64,000 bases of DNA. It comes from Choanephora cucurbitarum (lineage: Eukaryota; Mucoromycota; Mucoromycetes; Mucorales; Choanephoraceae). The stretch spans positions 186,001 through 250,000 of the forward strand of contig JAIWNI010000002.1 of NCBI GenBank assembly GCA_025331435.1, read 5' to 3'. The notes under the pieces were generated by a model, which saw only the letters and a list, made by a program, of their open reading frames with translations, did no database searches and was not told the DNA's origin. The translations under genes and the position numbers were made by a program. Positions 1 to 12,559 of the stretch are shown here, piece after piece (position 1 is the stretch's first letter; each line of letters begins with the position of its first letter).

Positions 1-154
1 CACTGCATCATGGCCACCAAAGGTACCATAACCAATTAAAGGAAAATCATAACCAGAGTTGAGCTAATAAGCGAAATAAGATATCTTGTTTTCGTTCAGC
101 TAGCAACCTTTGCTTTTTTTTTTTACTTACTTTGACAGTAGGTACGTTGGGCAT
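1..154 (-). CDS. Aldo-keto reductase, N-terminal fragment cut by window edge
   Basis: Reading the minus strand, an ATG at 154 opens an 8-codon exon (131..154, MPNVPTVK) ending at a GTAAGT donor. A 67-nt intron follows and the next exon starts after TTAG at position 63. It encodes LNSGYDFPLIGYGTFGGHD and continues past base 1. The pattern LN.G...P.IGYGT is the first strand and NADPH-barrel entry of aldo-keto reductases, and it resembles the start of the complete reductase at 20,247. Only about 29 residues lie in the window, so catalytic residues and substrate class cannot be judged. The very short first exon followed by an intron matches the layout of the second reductase gene, which supports the model. 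Confidence 0.75.
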
Positions 155-2390
155 GTCTAACTATGTTTTATGGATAAATAAGAAGAAGAAAAAAGGATTG
201 AAAGATCTATTTCATGCAGCCTTAAATAATGATAGCTCACCTCGGAAAAAGGCATTTGTTTTACAAGTTCCTCGGATAAACCTATTTTTAGATAGAGTTT
301 AGATATTCAGTAGAAAAATCTGTATTCAAGGTACTTTCGAGAAGTGTTACTACGGTGTTGCTTTTAGCTACTTTTTTTTTGTTCGCATTCAACTTATATC
401 ATTACCAATACTTTGAGATGCACTCCTAGTGGGTAAGAGTTCTGTACGCGACCATGCGATACGATTGCGCAATTGTAAGAGCAAGGACACAAACTCAGAA
501 CTCAAACTTAAACGCGTACTTTTATGGGAAAATCAACACTTAGTATGAAGTATGAAGCAATCATTTATTGGGATAGGCTTTAGGCTTTAAAGCAGAATGT
601 CTCTGAAAGCCTTTTAAATCAAATTAACAGAGTGTTGTTGCAAACATCTACTGTTCTATCGGCAAGAGCTTAATTATCCAAAAGACGTTTTCTTTCAAAT
701 TCCTTCGCGGGACAGATCACTGCCGATTAACTGAGTTGAGTTAGGGTAAATCCGATAAAAATTAAGTACACTTGCAGTCCTTGGCTTCAGCATTCCATTG
801 AGTGTTAGCTACAGCACAAAATAGAGAAGTGTCAATCATAAGGAAAAAAATTCAAGCTCCCAAAGTCCGTCCAAAACCCCAATAATGCTAGCGATGAAAT
901 GAAAGGTAATGTCATTACTGCAGCCATTCTATCATACCATACTGTTTGTGCCAACGAGCTTGACGTATACAAACAAACCTATTGCAGCGAGGACAATCCC
1001 TCTTGAGCATTTAATTGTATAAATTAAAAGGAGGGTACTCAAGTTGGCAATTAGGTCTATTTTGAACAAATCTCTTTGTTTACAGTAACAGCTTGATTTA
1101 AAGGTATAAATTTTCTTGAAAGATGTATTCTTGTCTTGAGCATGATTATAAATCAAATGACATTTTAGTGCTTAGGGCGATAATATATTGAGTCATTGCA
1201 CTCTCAAATTAAGCATATTCTTAAGCACAGTGTAATATTGAAATACGTCTTTATAATACATTGTAGTCTTGATTAGCTCAAAAACGTTTTTGGGTATTAG
1301 ACGAGCATGTTTTGATCGAGTGATTAAGCTAATTTTTCTCGTTGTTTTGTACTCTAAGTCATATTCATCTTGATGAAAGGATCAAATTCTGACTAAGTTT
1401 CGTACGCAAAAAGGAGTAACTCATAATGCTCTCTTGAGTTTCAACAGCATTTTTAAATTAAGCAAAAACTTTTACCCCATTTACTTAATCCTCATCACGA
1501 AGTTATCTCTCGTGACTATTATGATCTACAGAAATTTATGAACATCGTTTAGTAGACATATAAAGCCTGCTTAAAGTTATGGCGCATGTTAATTATCTGG
1601 GTGATTTTAGGCAATGGTTGTATTGATTTGACATTTGGGCTTCTTATGTATCAACATTTACTTCTTATGGTTTTTTGTAATAATATGATAATGAACATTA
1701 ACTCATCTGACTTTGTGCTCAACACAAAGCTTTTCTCTTAACTGGTTAAGATGACATCGAAAGCATTCGCCTCTTGACAGCATGAAGAATAAGGCTGAAC
1801 GATCGCAGCCAACCTGACACTGTCAAATGTTGTTTCATATAAACAGTTAAACCATGACACATGAGTTAAACCAAAGTTCTGCTTTAACAACAGAATAAAA
1901 AGACTGGGCTAGAGTTGTGTTATCTCCTAATACTATAAGCAGTGCCACGGCTTCTCTCTTCAGTTAATGAAATGACTAACGTGCGTTTATTGACATGATA
2001 ATAGCTACAATTCTTTAACTTCAGATTCGAATCAGATCACAAGGAAAGAAAGAATCGCGTCTTCGTTGGGATCAAACGAAAAGGACGGCTTGATCAGGAA
2101 CTTTGTTCCTAAAAAAGGGTCAAAAGCACTTTTTTGAAAAACATGTAAGCTGTCTTTCTCCCCCTCAATTTGGTGTTGTACAAATTTGGGTGTCTCCCTC
2201 ATTTTTTCTTTTTGTCTATAAAACCCATTCTATCTCTTTGTCTATTTCTGTGTGTGTGATTGTGTGTGTGTGTGTGTGTGTGTGCGTGCGTGCGTTATAA
2301 TTTGCATTTTTCCTTTACTCTTGCTCTCCCTCTTCTTTTTTTTAAAGTATCCCTTCCCTCTTTCTTGGACCTTGTTTTATTGTTGTCTTG
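155..2390. other. Intergenic region, 2.2 kb, with GT microsatellite
   Basis: Apart from short spurious reading frames I see no exon with splice signals on either strand. It separates the leftward reductase fragment from the rightward coiled-coil gene, so it should hold two divergent promoters. Positions 2249-2294 form a (TG)n/(TGCG)n microsatellite, followed by a C/T-rich tract running up to the ATG at 2391. Confidence 0.6.
2249..2294. repeat. (GT)n/(GTGC)n microsatellite
   Basis: Runs of TG dinucleotides, then TGCG units, about 100 nt upstream of the coiled-coil gene start. It probably lies in the 5' leader or promoter and is a likely length polymorphism. Confidence 0.9.
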
Positions 2391-4027
2391 ATGGCTGCTT
2401 TTACGCAAGAACTTGAACCATGTCTAGCTCGATTAGGAACTACACCTGAAGGTAGTCTTTGAAGAGATGGAATGACAAAAAGAAAGAGATGCTTTGAACT
2501 AATCCGAACTTTTGAATAGACAAACCTCTATTTGTAAAAGAGGTGTATGCCATAGACGACATCGAATCCTTGCGCCAGCTTGTAATACGAAAAGAAAGAG
2601 AGAGACAAAGCATCGCTAATGACCTTGAAGTAGCTGCTCGCATTGGTTTAGTGATTTCAGAAACCAATGAAGCCATACAGATAAAGTTAGAACAGCTGGA
2701 ACGAGAAAACAAGCTCTTTCAAGATGAACTGGCTTTGAGAGCCAACAACACCAGACAGGAAGTACCGCCGGAAGAACCTGAAGGCATGACAGATGAAGAA
2801 GAACGACTTTACCTCACACGAGAATTAGAACAGGCCCGTCGAGAACTCACCAAATTTAGAAAAGAAATGGACGGACTTTCTGCTCAATTGAACGATATGG
2901 CGTCTGAAATGGTCGATTCTCGACAGAAAGTTGCTGTTTATGCTAAACGTCTGGCTGAAGTCGAACAAAAGTTAGCAGCTACTAGAGAGGTCAACACCAA
3001 CCTTCAGTCTTTACTAGATAAGGCATTGACCTCACAAAAACAGTCAAGTACCAATACATCTCATCTTGTCAAAAATATTCAGATCGATCTTGCTCGAGTG
3101 ATTAGTGAGAACGAACAACTGAGGGCTCGTATTGCTGAATTAGAAAACCAACAGGTGGAATGTGAAGAAAAGTTGGCTGCCATGGTTATTCAGGCACAAG
3201 AATATGCTGCTCGATTAGAACAAGCACAAGATACCATTCATAGCCTGAGTGAACCCAAGTTACAGGATGAAGAAGATATCCTTAGCATGCATCATGGTGG
3301 ATATAACACTTACTCTGTTTCCTCCCATGAAGGTGGTAAAGAATCTGAAATTACCAAGGTACATACAAAGAGTGTTAAAGGAGGAAAAATAAAAAAGAAA
3401 GAGGAGGAAATGTTCCCCAAATTGATGTTGATCTGTCATGTTTTTTAGGGACCTGTATTTTCAGCTGAATTTAGACAAGAAATGCAAAAGGAAATAGAAC
3501 GCAACTTGAACTTAAGAAATGAGATTCGTCATCGTATCATTACAGCCGATACTACCACTACTACCTTCACAGACAAGAAGAAATCGCAAGAGGGACTAAA
3601 ATACCTTGTGTCGTCTGAAAGAGAAAGCGGTGGTCTAGCTAGCCTGTCGACCAGCACAAGCACCTCCACCAGCTCATCTGTTCTATCGGCCAAGAAAGAA
3701 AGCAACTCTTCATCACCACAGAAGCCATCTGAACCTATTCAAGAACAAAAAGCCTCCCCTCTCTTGATGCCAGGAGAAACAGGTAAAGGGCCTGTGCTAA
3801 GACCCGCTAGTTTCTTGACTGGATTTGGTGGATTCAATGACTCAGGGCTTGGTATTGCAGGCGGTATGGCAAGCAGTAATTTTATCACGCGAGGTATTCC
3901 TCCCCGAACATTTGCATCGAATCGCAACAACAACGAGCCCAGTATATCTACCCGCTTTTTCCAAAGATTAGCTTCGAGGTTAGATGAATATGACAAACGT
4001 ATGTCGTCCTCATCCTCTACATCTTAA
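2391..4027 (+). CDS. Coiled-coil protein with AAxxG (CC1-box) motif, candidate dynein/kinesin adaptor (TRAK/HAP1-BICD-like)
   Basis: Three exons (2391..2451, 2541..3358, 3449..4027) give 485 residues. Both introns have GT-AG ends and keep frame. Residues about 30-290 are long heptad-rich coiled coil. At residues 52-56 lies AARIG inside DLEVAARIGLVI, a match to the AAxxG CC1 box by which BICD, BICDR and TRAK/HAP1 adaptors bind the dynein light intermediate chain; human BICD2 has this motif at nearly the same distance from its start. After the coil come a Ser/Thr-rich low-complexity linker and a C-terminal conserved-looking Gly/Phe segment (about 400-440). The likely role is linking cargo, perhaps mitochondria or vesicles, to microtubule motors. 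That role is inference from the motif and coil architecture; another coiled-coil scaffold function is possible. Confidence 0.72.
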
Positions 4028-4557
4028 TTGTTCTTCTTGCATATTTATCTATTGATTTCCCTTCTCTCTCACCCTTTTTATATATCTGTCTATCTATTTT
4101 CTTTTGCTTGTTTAGTCTGTTTCTTTTTCTTCCTTTCTGCTTATTTCGAAAAATAAAACCTTTGTTTTGCTATCTAACCGACACCTATTGAACTGAATGA
4201 TCAATTACTATTTATGGCCAGAAGAGGGAATTTTAGTTTGTATCACATTCAAGTAGCATGAATTTTTACATACATTGTCCTTGTTTTTGCTTTTAGGGTA
4301 AAGTAGTCATTCAATGCTGCTCACTGCATAATTAGATTCTCTAGATTAGTCATGTATGCATCCCAAAAAGAACTAGGCTGAAAATGCTATTCTCTCTCTC
4401 TCTCTATACTCTGCTTGTGCTCAATCAGTCTCTTAATAAGTAACAGTCTTCCTTCCCACTTTTCGGATGAACTTTATCCGAACAGTCTCTCTTTTTTTTT
4501 TGTAAAAAGAGGTGTGTGAAATCATACGATAACTAAATTATTCTTTTTTCTTACATT
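4028..4557. other. Intergenic region between adaptor-like and PPR genes
   Basis: It holds the 3' end of the upstream gene (AATAAA at about 4152) and the promoter of the downstream gene, including CT repeats near 4392-4405 and a T-tract near 4492. No gene is visible. Confidence 0.6.
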
Positions 4558-5739
4558 ATGATGACACACAATATCCTGCGCACTTCAACAGTAAACACAT
4601 GCTCTAAAGGAGCTTTGAAAACCACACGGCTATTTAGTAGCAAAAAAACAGGCTGGTTTCAACGTTTTTTGAGCCCTGCTGAAGAGAAGAAGCTTTATTT
4701 AGGCATCACCAGCTCATTTCGAGAAAAGCTAGTTGAACAGTCCAACAAGAGCACGCAAACTTATAGTCATATTATCGAGCATGCTCTGCTAACATCTCCA
4801 TTAAAGCCCACCACAGGCATGCTTTCCATAGCCCGCATTGAGCAAATCAAACTGGACTTAGACCTTGCTGGGAAACAAAAAGATCTCCATCGACTTCAAC
4901 AACTTCAACTAGAACTTGACAATGCTAATCTCACAGCAATTGCCGTTTACAATCGACTGATTCGTGCCTATCTCTGGTGTGATGAGCTTGGTTTAGCAGA
5001 GAATGTCTTGTCCAATCTAGAAGCAAGAGAACTAGTACCTACTGTTCGTACGTTTACCTATCTTATTCAGGCTCATCTTAAACGACACCAGATCGACCAA
5101 GCCAAAGCCCTTGTGAAGAAGATGGATCACCTCTCATTGCTTAAGCTACGTACTAGCTTTGATTGCGCTATTATGCTCAGGTTCTATCAATTATGTGGTG
5201 ATACTCATGCTATTGATTATGTGTGGCGCGACTTAATGACCCATGCTACCTTAGTGAAGCCTGGTTTAGGTCTGTTTACCCAGTACATGGAATGTCTTTT
5301 AGATCGACAATATGACGTTAAGTCGGTGGATAAGACAGTACATCAATTATTGACACACGTACAACAGGATACATCCTCTATTACAGAACATCAGTATACC
5401 GTTTGGATAAATTCAGTTAACTATCTGGCAAGCAAAAACCAATCAACATGTACCGCAACAGCAGAACAACTTCTTTTCTTTTTGATCAAGCGATTACCGG
5501 CAAAGATATCATGGGAAAGAGTCAATACGTCGATTGATTATATTTTACAATCTTATCTTAGCGAGCAACAAGACTTGAAGATGCTGGCTTTCTATTACAA
5601 ACTTCGAAAACTCAATATACCGGATGAATCCTTTCAGAAGGCTACTCTTCAATCTATTGAGACTGTACTACAGCGCGTAGAAACTCAAAGTGACCAAAAA
5701 GACATGATGGCCAAGTTAGAACACCTTTGTCTGGCTTAA
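4558..5739 (+). CDS. Mitochondrial PPR-like helical-repeat protein
   Basis: A single-exon frame of 393 residues. The N-terminus is basic, Ser/Thr-rich and without acids for about 25 residues, then has RLFSS, which fits a mitochondrial presequence. The middle holds pentatricopeptide-style helical pairs: YNRLIRAYLWCDELGLAENV and FTYLIQAHLKRHQIDQAKAL show the N-Y..LI.A..+ ... A..L spacing of about 35 residues. Such proteins bind organelle RNA and act in mitochondrial mRNA stability or translation. The exact member cannot be named; repeats outside residues 110-200 are degenerate. Its TAA stop (5737-5739) overlaps the stop of the convergent hydrolase gene by three bases. Confidence 0.78.
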   Translation: MMTHNILRTSTVNTCSKGALKTTRLFSSKKTGWFQRFLSPAEEKKLYLGITSSFREKLVEQSNKSTQTYSHIIEHALLTSPLKPTTGMLSIARIEQIKLDLDLAGKQKDLHRLQQLQLELDNANLTAIAVYNRLIRAYLWCDELGLAENVLSNLEARELVPTVRTFTYLIQAHLKRHQIDQAKALVKKMDHLSLLKLRTSFDCAIMLRFYQLCGDTHAIDYVWRDLMTHATLVKPGLGLFTQYMECLLDRQYDVKSVDKTVHQLLTHVQQDTSSITEHQYTVWINSVNYLASKNQSTCTATAEQLLFFLIKRLPAKISWERVNTSIDYILQSYLSEQQDLKMLAFYYKLRKLNIPDESFQKATLQSIETVLQRVETQSDQKDMMAKLEHLCLA

Positions 5740-6927
5740 AGTTTATTATTAAAATGTGCCACTAATAAACGATTATATCTCTCAGGCTGCTCTTCAGGAA
5801 TAGCATGTCCACTCCCATGAAACAGTTCCAGATGAGCATGTTGAATTTTGCTTTTTATATGGTACGATGAGGCTGGATTCACAAGAAGATCAAGGTTTCC
5901 TGTGATAATTAAGATAGGTATACCTGTACTTTCAATATGTTTCAACCGACTTTCTGAGACATGATGTCCAAGACAGGCAGCTAGCTGACCTAGGTGGCCT
6001 TGAATGGGTTGTGGACGAGAGCGTTTGGATTGCTGTATGAATTCATGGATTACTAGTTCTCTATTGGATGAGTAAGAAAGTAGCTGGGGTGCTTGGTCAA
6101 GCCAATCCTTAGGATAGATCAGTTCAATGGCTGCATTCAATTGATCTTGAGGTTGTTTATAAAACATAATCCGGGTTAAAGTGGATAAGACTTTCCACTA
6201 ATAGTATTGTTTGTTTCAGTTTTTCATAAAGAAAGAAAATTTTTGCTTACAGTAGGAAGATTTCGTTTGGCTGTTGTGCTAGTCAGTGTAAGTGATTGAA
6301 ATCGGTGAGGTTGCAAGTCAACCATTTCAAGTGAGATCATACCACCCATAGAAATGCCTACTAGATGAACATGGCTTTTCCATTCAAAATGATCAAGCAA
6401 TGCAAATGTGTCTAAAGCCATTTGAGTGGTTCTATCGCAGAGTCATTTTCTATATGAGATGAATTTCATTCAAACCAAATTAATGTTATTTACGTATATA
6501 GACCTATAGGTGAATCTGTGAAAATCACTTAGCAACAGTTTATCTTGAGTTTCTCCTTGTTTTTCTCTTCTCTAACCTGAATGTCCCACACCTCGATTGT
6601 CAAACACAATCACAGTATAATCGCCTGTCTCTACAAGAAACTTCGTCTACATATGGGATAAAACTTGTTAAAATCAACAAGGTCAACTCATTTTCAAATT
6701 TACTTGATAATCCCATGCGGCACAAGGTGTGCTTAGGCCTTTAGAGGTATGAAATTAAGGAAAAAACGTCAGTTTGAAATGCTAAATCAATCGCTTCCCT
6801 CATTACCCATAATTAGTAGCACATGCTGAGGACCATTTCCATGTACCTCGTAGTATATTTGAATTGGCGTTTTTTGTAGTCGATGGGTTACTTTTATATG
6901 ACCAGAATCGTTTGGTGAATGATACAT
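5736..6927 (-). CDS. Alpha/beta-hydrolase fold protein
   Basis: Six exons (6807..6927, 6704..6738, 6577..6646, 6494..6515, 6251..6431, 5736..6197), all with GT-AG introns and consistent phase, give 296 residues. Landmarks in order are the oxyanion-side strand VLLIMGLS near residue 38, the loop FDNRGVGHSDSPIGLYTT, the nucleophile elbow GISMGG (Ser), an acid loop ITGNLDLLVNP (Asp) and GSGHAIPEEQPE (His). The catalytic triad is therefore complete. The family acts on esters, lactones or epoxides; the substrate is not readable from sequence. There is no signal peptide, so it is probably cytosolic. Exon 4 is only 22 nt, which would be missed by simple gene finders. The stop codon overlaps that of the PPR gene, so transcripts of the two genes must overlap at the 3' ends. 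Confidence 0.88.
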
Positions 6928-7866
6928 GAGAAAAAAGACAAAGAAATAGATAAGAGTGTGGGAGAGACCAAGTAAGTCTTAAAATGGTTTCTGTGAATCA
7001 TTTTGATGTTTCAAGTAGAAATCTTTATAAAAACCTGTTTTTCTTTTGAAACAATCAACCTCCATGCAGCTTACTTAAACATCTATCTTCATACAGGTAA
7101 TCCTTTTCCTTTTGGGACGCGGATAAGTATTAGCGTCGAATTCATGCTAAGTGTTAGCCCGAGATAGAAAAATGTTTCAGCACTCGGCAATTGCTTAGAC
7201 GTCTAAATAAGAGGCTTTTCATAAGAAGCTATGAGAGGCTCTATACAACTTTATTAAAACGAGCGATTGTAATGAACAGGTGAAGTAAGTGATAAGTCAA
7301 CCCTATTGCTTTAGTATTCATCACACAATTTGCTTGAATTAATTCTGTATACTATATATGGAAAACTAATTTTTCAAAGAAATGTGTATAGATGCTGACA
7401 TGGTTCTCATAGACTACCATTCTATTTCTCTATCTTTACTTGTTCCTCTGATTTATTCACAAGGTAAGTTTAGTGTAGAGAAAGTCATTAAAGAAGAGGA
7501 ACGAATTATAATATTAAGATCTCGGCCGGAACCCATTCCGTATAGAACAACTTATGGATCTGTTTTCTGTAGTACAACTCACGCTTATAAAAAAACAAAA
7601 GGAAGACATGAACTTTCAGGTTGTCTCCACCATGTTAGTTTATGTTGATTTCTTTGATTCATCGATACAGCTTATGAAATCAGCTTTTTACTCTGCTGGA
7701 AAATGGAAATCATGCTGAAACAAATGTAAATTAGTCTTTGAAAACCAGATCTGAAGTTAAAATGCATATGTGAATCACTTGGTCCTTTTTTTTGGCATAT
7801 TTCCTCTTTCTCTCTCTCTCTTCCTTTTTTCATTTCGTTATACTTTGTAAACACGCGTACCTAGTT
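6928..7866. other. Divergent promoter region, hydrolase / TBC gene
   Basis: About 0.94 kb between two divergent starts. A frame at 7382-7648 is open but shows no family resemblance or splice context and is not called. The last 60 nt before the TBC start contain a CT-rich tract (7799-7829). Confidence 0.5.
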
Positions 7867-10800
7867 ATGTCAACAGACTTGCTCGAAATAAAGAGGTAGA
7901 AACAGAAAAGAAAGGAGATGTGTATACAATAGACTCATCCATCTGAAAGAAAAGCATGGGACGTTATTTTTAATGACCCCAACTTATCACTCAACTCACT
8001 CACTCATCGTGCTATCTCAGGCACAGTATGTCAACATGGTATTCGCTCTATTTGCTGGAAGGTAATTGTTATAAAAATTGTCATATAACATTGCCATTAA
8101 TCCCACTTGAAATAGATTTTTCTCGGTTATCTTCCTACGCTAGAAATAACCACATGGTCTTCAGTATTATTGAAAGAACGTCAACATTACACAGAGTTGA
8201 AACGAAAATTCATCGAAGAGCCAGCCGAGAAAATGAATCAAAATGACCAAGATCAAGACTTATCTGATAACAATCCATTGGCTTTAAATGATAATGTAAT
8301 ATACGATAGAAAGTTATTGCTTGTCGTACCTAAAGCAATCCTTGTTGACTCGACTCCAACTTCCAATGTGGTACATGCTCTCTGAGCCACGCTTTATTTT
8401 CCTTTAAATATAATAAAAAAAATAATAAATACCCTTTTCCCTTATATCTTTCTAAGCCGCGCACCGTGGAGAACTATGACTGATAACACTCCAAATGATA
8501 CATCTCCCCAAGAACAACCAATCATGTTCACAAAAGAACAGGCCTTCGAGCTCTTCAAAGAATGGCAGCAACAGTCCCGCCAAGACCGCGAAACAGCATC
8601 TAATGCACGAGATTTACCCCTTGACATCCAAACAATCCTGGACGAAACCCCCACTCCAGAGCTTAATCAGAATATACAGCAATACAAACGACAAATTCAA
8701 CACTACTACCATGAAGAATGGACCCGGGGAGAAACTACCAACAAAGAGTTTATCCAACGACTTAAACATCACCCAATGGATGCCTATCAAATGGTCACCA
8801 ATACATACAAGCATGCGGACCACTGCCGCCTTACAGCCAGAGCAGCAACAGAATTATATGAACAACAACTTCTCCTGTTCAACAACCAGACTTCGCTCAA
8901 CCATGACGAAGTACAAGCACTTTTGGGGACGGTCATTGAAGGTGCCAAACGTCTGGCTATCCTATCATGGATCGCAGCAAAAAATTATGATGAAGATGCC
9001 AGAGACATTACATACAAAGCAATTAGACCACCTCCAGGTCTCCAGATACAAGGGCGCCGCAGTGATGCTTCAGGTAAGAAAGAAGCCTTTGACCAAGATT
9101 TCATGGAACAGTACAACGAGAGACGATTCCAGCAAAGCCTCTTGCGAGCAGCAGCCCACCCACAAACCTCCTCCAGAGGTAGATACAACAATCACAGAGG
9201 AGGAATGGACATCAGCATTTTGGAGGACGGGGCCGAGGTGGGGCCCCAAGATTCTTCGACAACCACAACAAACCAACCTTCAGCCATTCCCCAAAGTATC
9301 ACCAACACAACAACAACAGCAACAACCACAACAACAACAACAACAACAACACACCCCAATAACGCAACTAAGTGTAACTTCCAACCTTCTACCAGTTCCA
9401 CCAAATACATTGCAGTACCACCTCCCACTACCATCTACAACATTACCAACACAACCGATACAACCGACACAACCGATACAACCGACAGCACCTTTTCAAC
9501 AACTTCAACATTCATCTCATCATTACACAGTAACCCAGGATGGAATCCTTCCTGGGGGCAGACTCCAACACTTTCAACACAATTGGACACAAATCACCTC
9601 CCACCAATGGCCGATTTCAGTAGTTTCACAAGGTTTTCAAATTCAATGGGCTCACAAGCCGATGCCTTGGAAACCCTCACACATGTCTTTAAACGCAATC
9701 GAAACGGAAGCTGTTTCAGCAGCGGTAGAGAAGTTCCTTACAGCAGGAATTATCGAAACCTCTCCTTCCCAAAGCAAAAACTTTCTATCAAATTTTTTCA
9801 CAATAAAAGAACCCAACAAACGACGACCCATTTTGGACTGTCAAAAGTTGAACAAATTTGTGCAATGCAACCATTTCAAAATGGAAGGAATTCCCGCTTT
9901 AAGAGACATATTAGAAAAAGACGACCTCATGTGCAAGATCGATCTAAAAGACGCATATGTCGTTGTACCAATTCACCAACAATCTCGTCAATTCCTCACT
10001 TTTCAACATCAAGGGACGGTGTATCAATACAAAACTCTCGCATTCGGTCTCAGCGTTGCTCCGAGAGTGTTCAGCAAGTTAATGCGCTTTGCTCTGGAAC
10101 CCCTACGAAAGCAAGGAGTTCGTCTGGTATATTATTTAGACGACATTTGTCTTCTAGAAAAACATCCAAAAAGACTAATGGAGCTAACAACTCGAGTGAT
10201 ATCGCATTTAGAGCGACTAGGTTTCCTAATCAACAGGGAAAAAAAGTGTCTTTACACCGTCAAGAATCCAAGACTTTTTAGGTTTTCAATTCAACTCAAA
10301 AAAAAATGATCATCACCGTTCCGCAAACCAAAATGCAAAAGATCATCCAACGAGTCAAAAAGAGCCTCGAACTGACTTCAACACAGAGCTGTCGATGGTT
10401 CGCAGGACTCCTAGGGAAGATGACTTCGGTGATACCAGCAATAGGGGAAGCCCTATTACACATTCGATACCTTCAAAGAGATCTGGCACACAACTTACGT
10501 CAACACAAGAACTGGGACGGACCCTATCTTATCAGCGAACAAGCAAAGGAGGAACTGAGATGGTGGAAGCAGTTTGCATCACAAAAGAATGGCCTTCCGA
10601 TTCAAACACTGCCGATTGCGAAACCCAGCATCACCATTTACACAGACTCATCAGACACGGGATGGGGAATATCGTCCAAAGACATGAAGACATTCGGATT
10701 TTGGACAGAGGAAGAGCAGGTAACCTCTATAAACGTGCGAGAACTAAAAGCAATATTTTTCGCTTTGAAGCTGCATGCCAAAAAATACCACGGACAGACA

Positions 10801-12559
10801 ATCGAAGTATTTTCGGACAACAAAACAGCATTGAAGTATACCACAAAATCAGGGGGGAACTACCTCGATTTTGCTGCAAGAGCTTGCCGTACAGATACAA
10901 GATCTCTGCAACAAGTACAATCTCCAAGTGACCTACCATCATATTCCAGGTGTGGAGAACATAGCAGCGGATCAACTAAGCCGAATGCCGAAGAAGCCGT
11001 TATACGAAGCAGCAATCCCCTGGAAAACCTTCCAGTCGATACAGCACAGATTCGGACCTCTGACAATGGATGCCTTTGCATCACGCCAGAATACAAAACT
11101 CCCACACTTCTGGAGTCTACGACCGGACCCGGAGGCGCAAGCGACGGACGCACTCCATCAACAGTGGCCACACAGGGGTCTTTACCTGTTCCCACCGTGG
11201 AAGTTGATCCCGAAGGTCCTACAGAAGATGAAACGAGAGAAGTTACAGTCAGCAGTACTGATCTCTCCATACTGGCCAACACAACACTGGTTCCCCATGT
11301 TACTACAGATGAATCAATTATCACCCCCCTTCCCATTTCAAATGGACAAGTGGAAAATGGTCGCATGGAAACTATCCGGGAAAAGCGTAAGGAACAAGGT
11401 ATCAATGAGACATCAGCACGATTTTTAGAGCATAGCAGAAGAAATACAACAAACAAACACTACAACATGTACTGGAATAAATGGGTGACTTGGTGTAGTC
11501 AACAAGCTCCCCAAATAGATCCCAAAGAATACAATACTCTAGCTGTTCTCCAATTTCTCACAGATAACCGATCATACGCCTACTCCACGTTGAATGGTTT
11601 CCGTTCTTCTATTGCATCCGTGTTCCGATCCCTACACCCTGATAAAACTCCAATTGCAGAAGTTGATTTGATCCAAGAATTTTTCAGGTCTAAGAAACTT
11701 CAAGAAGTCCGAATACCCTCTACCGCACAACTAAGAACTTGGGATACAGACATTATGGTGTCCTACATCCTGGCCAACTATGCCTCATCTGAAAACCTCT
11801 CCTTGTACGATCTTCAGCAGAAGACAGTCCTCTTAGTCTGCCTCTCAACAATGGCTCGTCCTAGATCTGATGTCGGACGACTTCAATTCAGAGATGTTTT
11901 ATTTGATTGGTCCCAAGACAAGCCGATTTCCTTGACACTTCATTTTCGAGAAGCAAAGGAAACTCAGGTGAAAACCTGTACGCTAGGGTTGATAGAAGTT
12001 GAAGAACTCTGTCCGGTGAGAACTGCATACCTATTTACAGAGAAATCAAAACCTCTTCGAGTCCGGCTACCAGCGGATCACACTTACTTTCTAGCACACA
12101 TTGAAGATATAGAACAGGTCAATTCCATCCGTCCTTCCACTCTGTCCTCATGGATCAAGACCTCGATGCAAAAAGCTGGCATAGATACCAGGACTTACAA
12201 ACCACATTCTGTTCGCTCGGCCTCTAGCACAAAAGCGGTTGAAAAAGGTTCTTCGGTGGATGCCGTAAAACAACATGCAAACTGGAGCCTTCATTCCAAC
12301 ACGTTTGAAAAGCACTACTACAAACCGATCACCCAACAGGCTTCAAGTACTCAGATTGCAAATTCAATTTTTCTACGGAGAACAATACCACATTGGAAGT
12401 TGGAGTCGAGTCAACAAGGATTGCTTTAGGTACGACAAGCAATACCGACGTTGATGAGACGAAGACTGAAAATGTGGTACACACCCGCCCCTCTTTCTGG
12501 TCTCGTTTCTTCTAGTGACTCTTATATTGTTATTTTTTATTATTACTTAGTTTACCCTC

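Noticed and set aside
3449..3480. VFSAEF as a Spindly motif of the putative dynein adaptor
   Set aside because: It does not fit the LFxE spacing, so it cannot be used as support.
7382..7648. Open frame upstream of the TBC gene
   Set aside because: No family resemblance, no splice link in phase to the TBC exons, and ordinary length for chance in this DNA.
9192..9434. Minus-strand frame with long Val runs
   Set aside because: It is the antisense shadow of the CAA/ACA repeats in the DIRS gag region.
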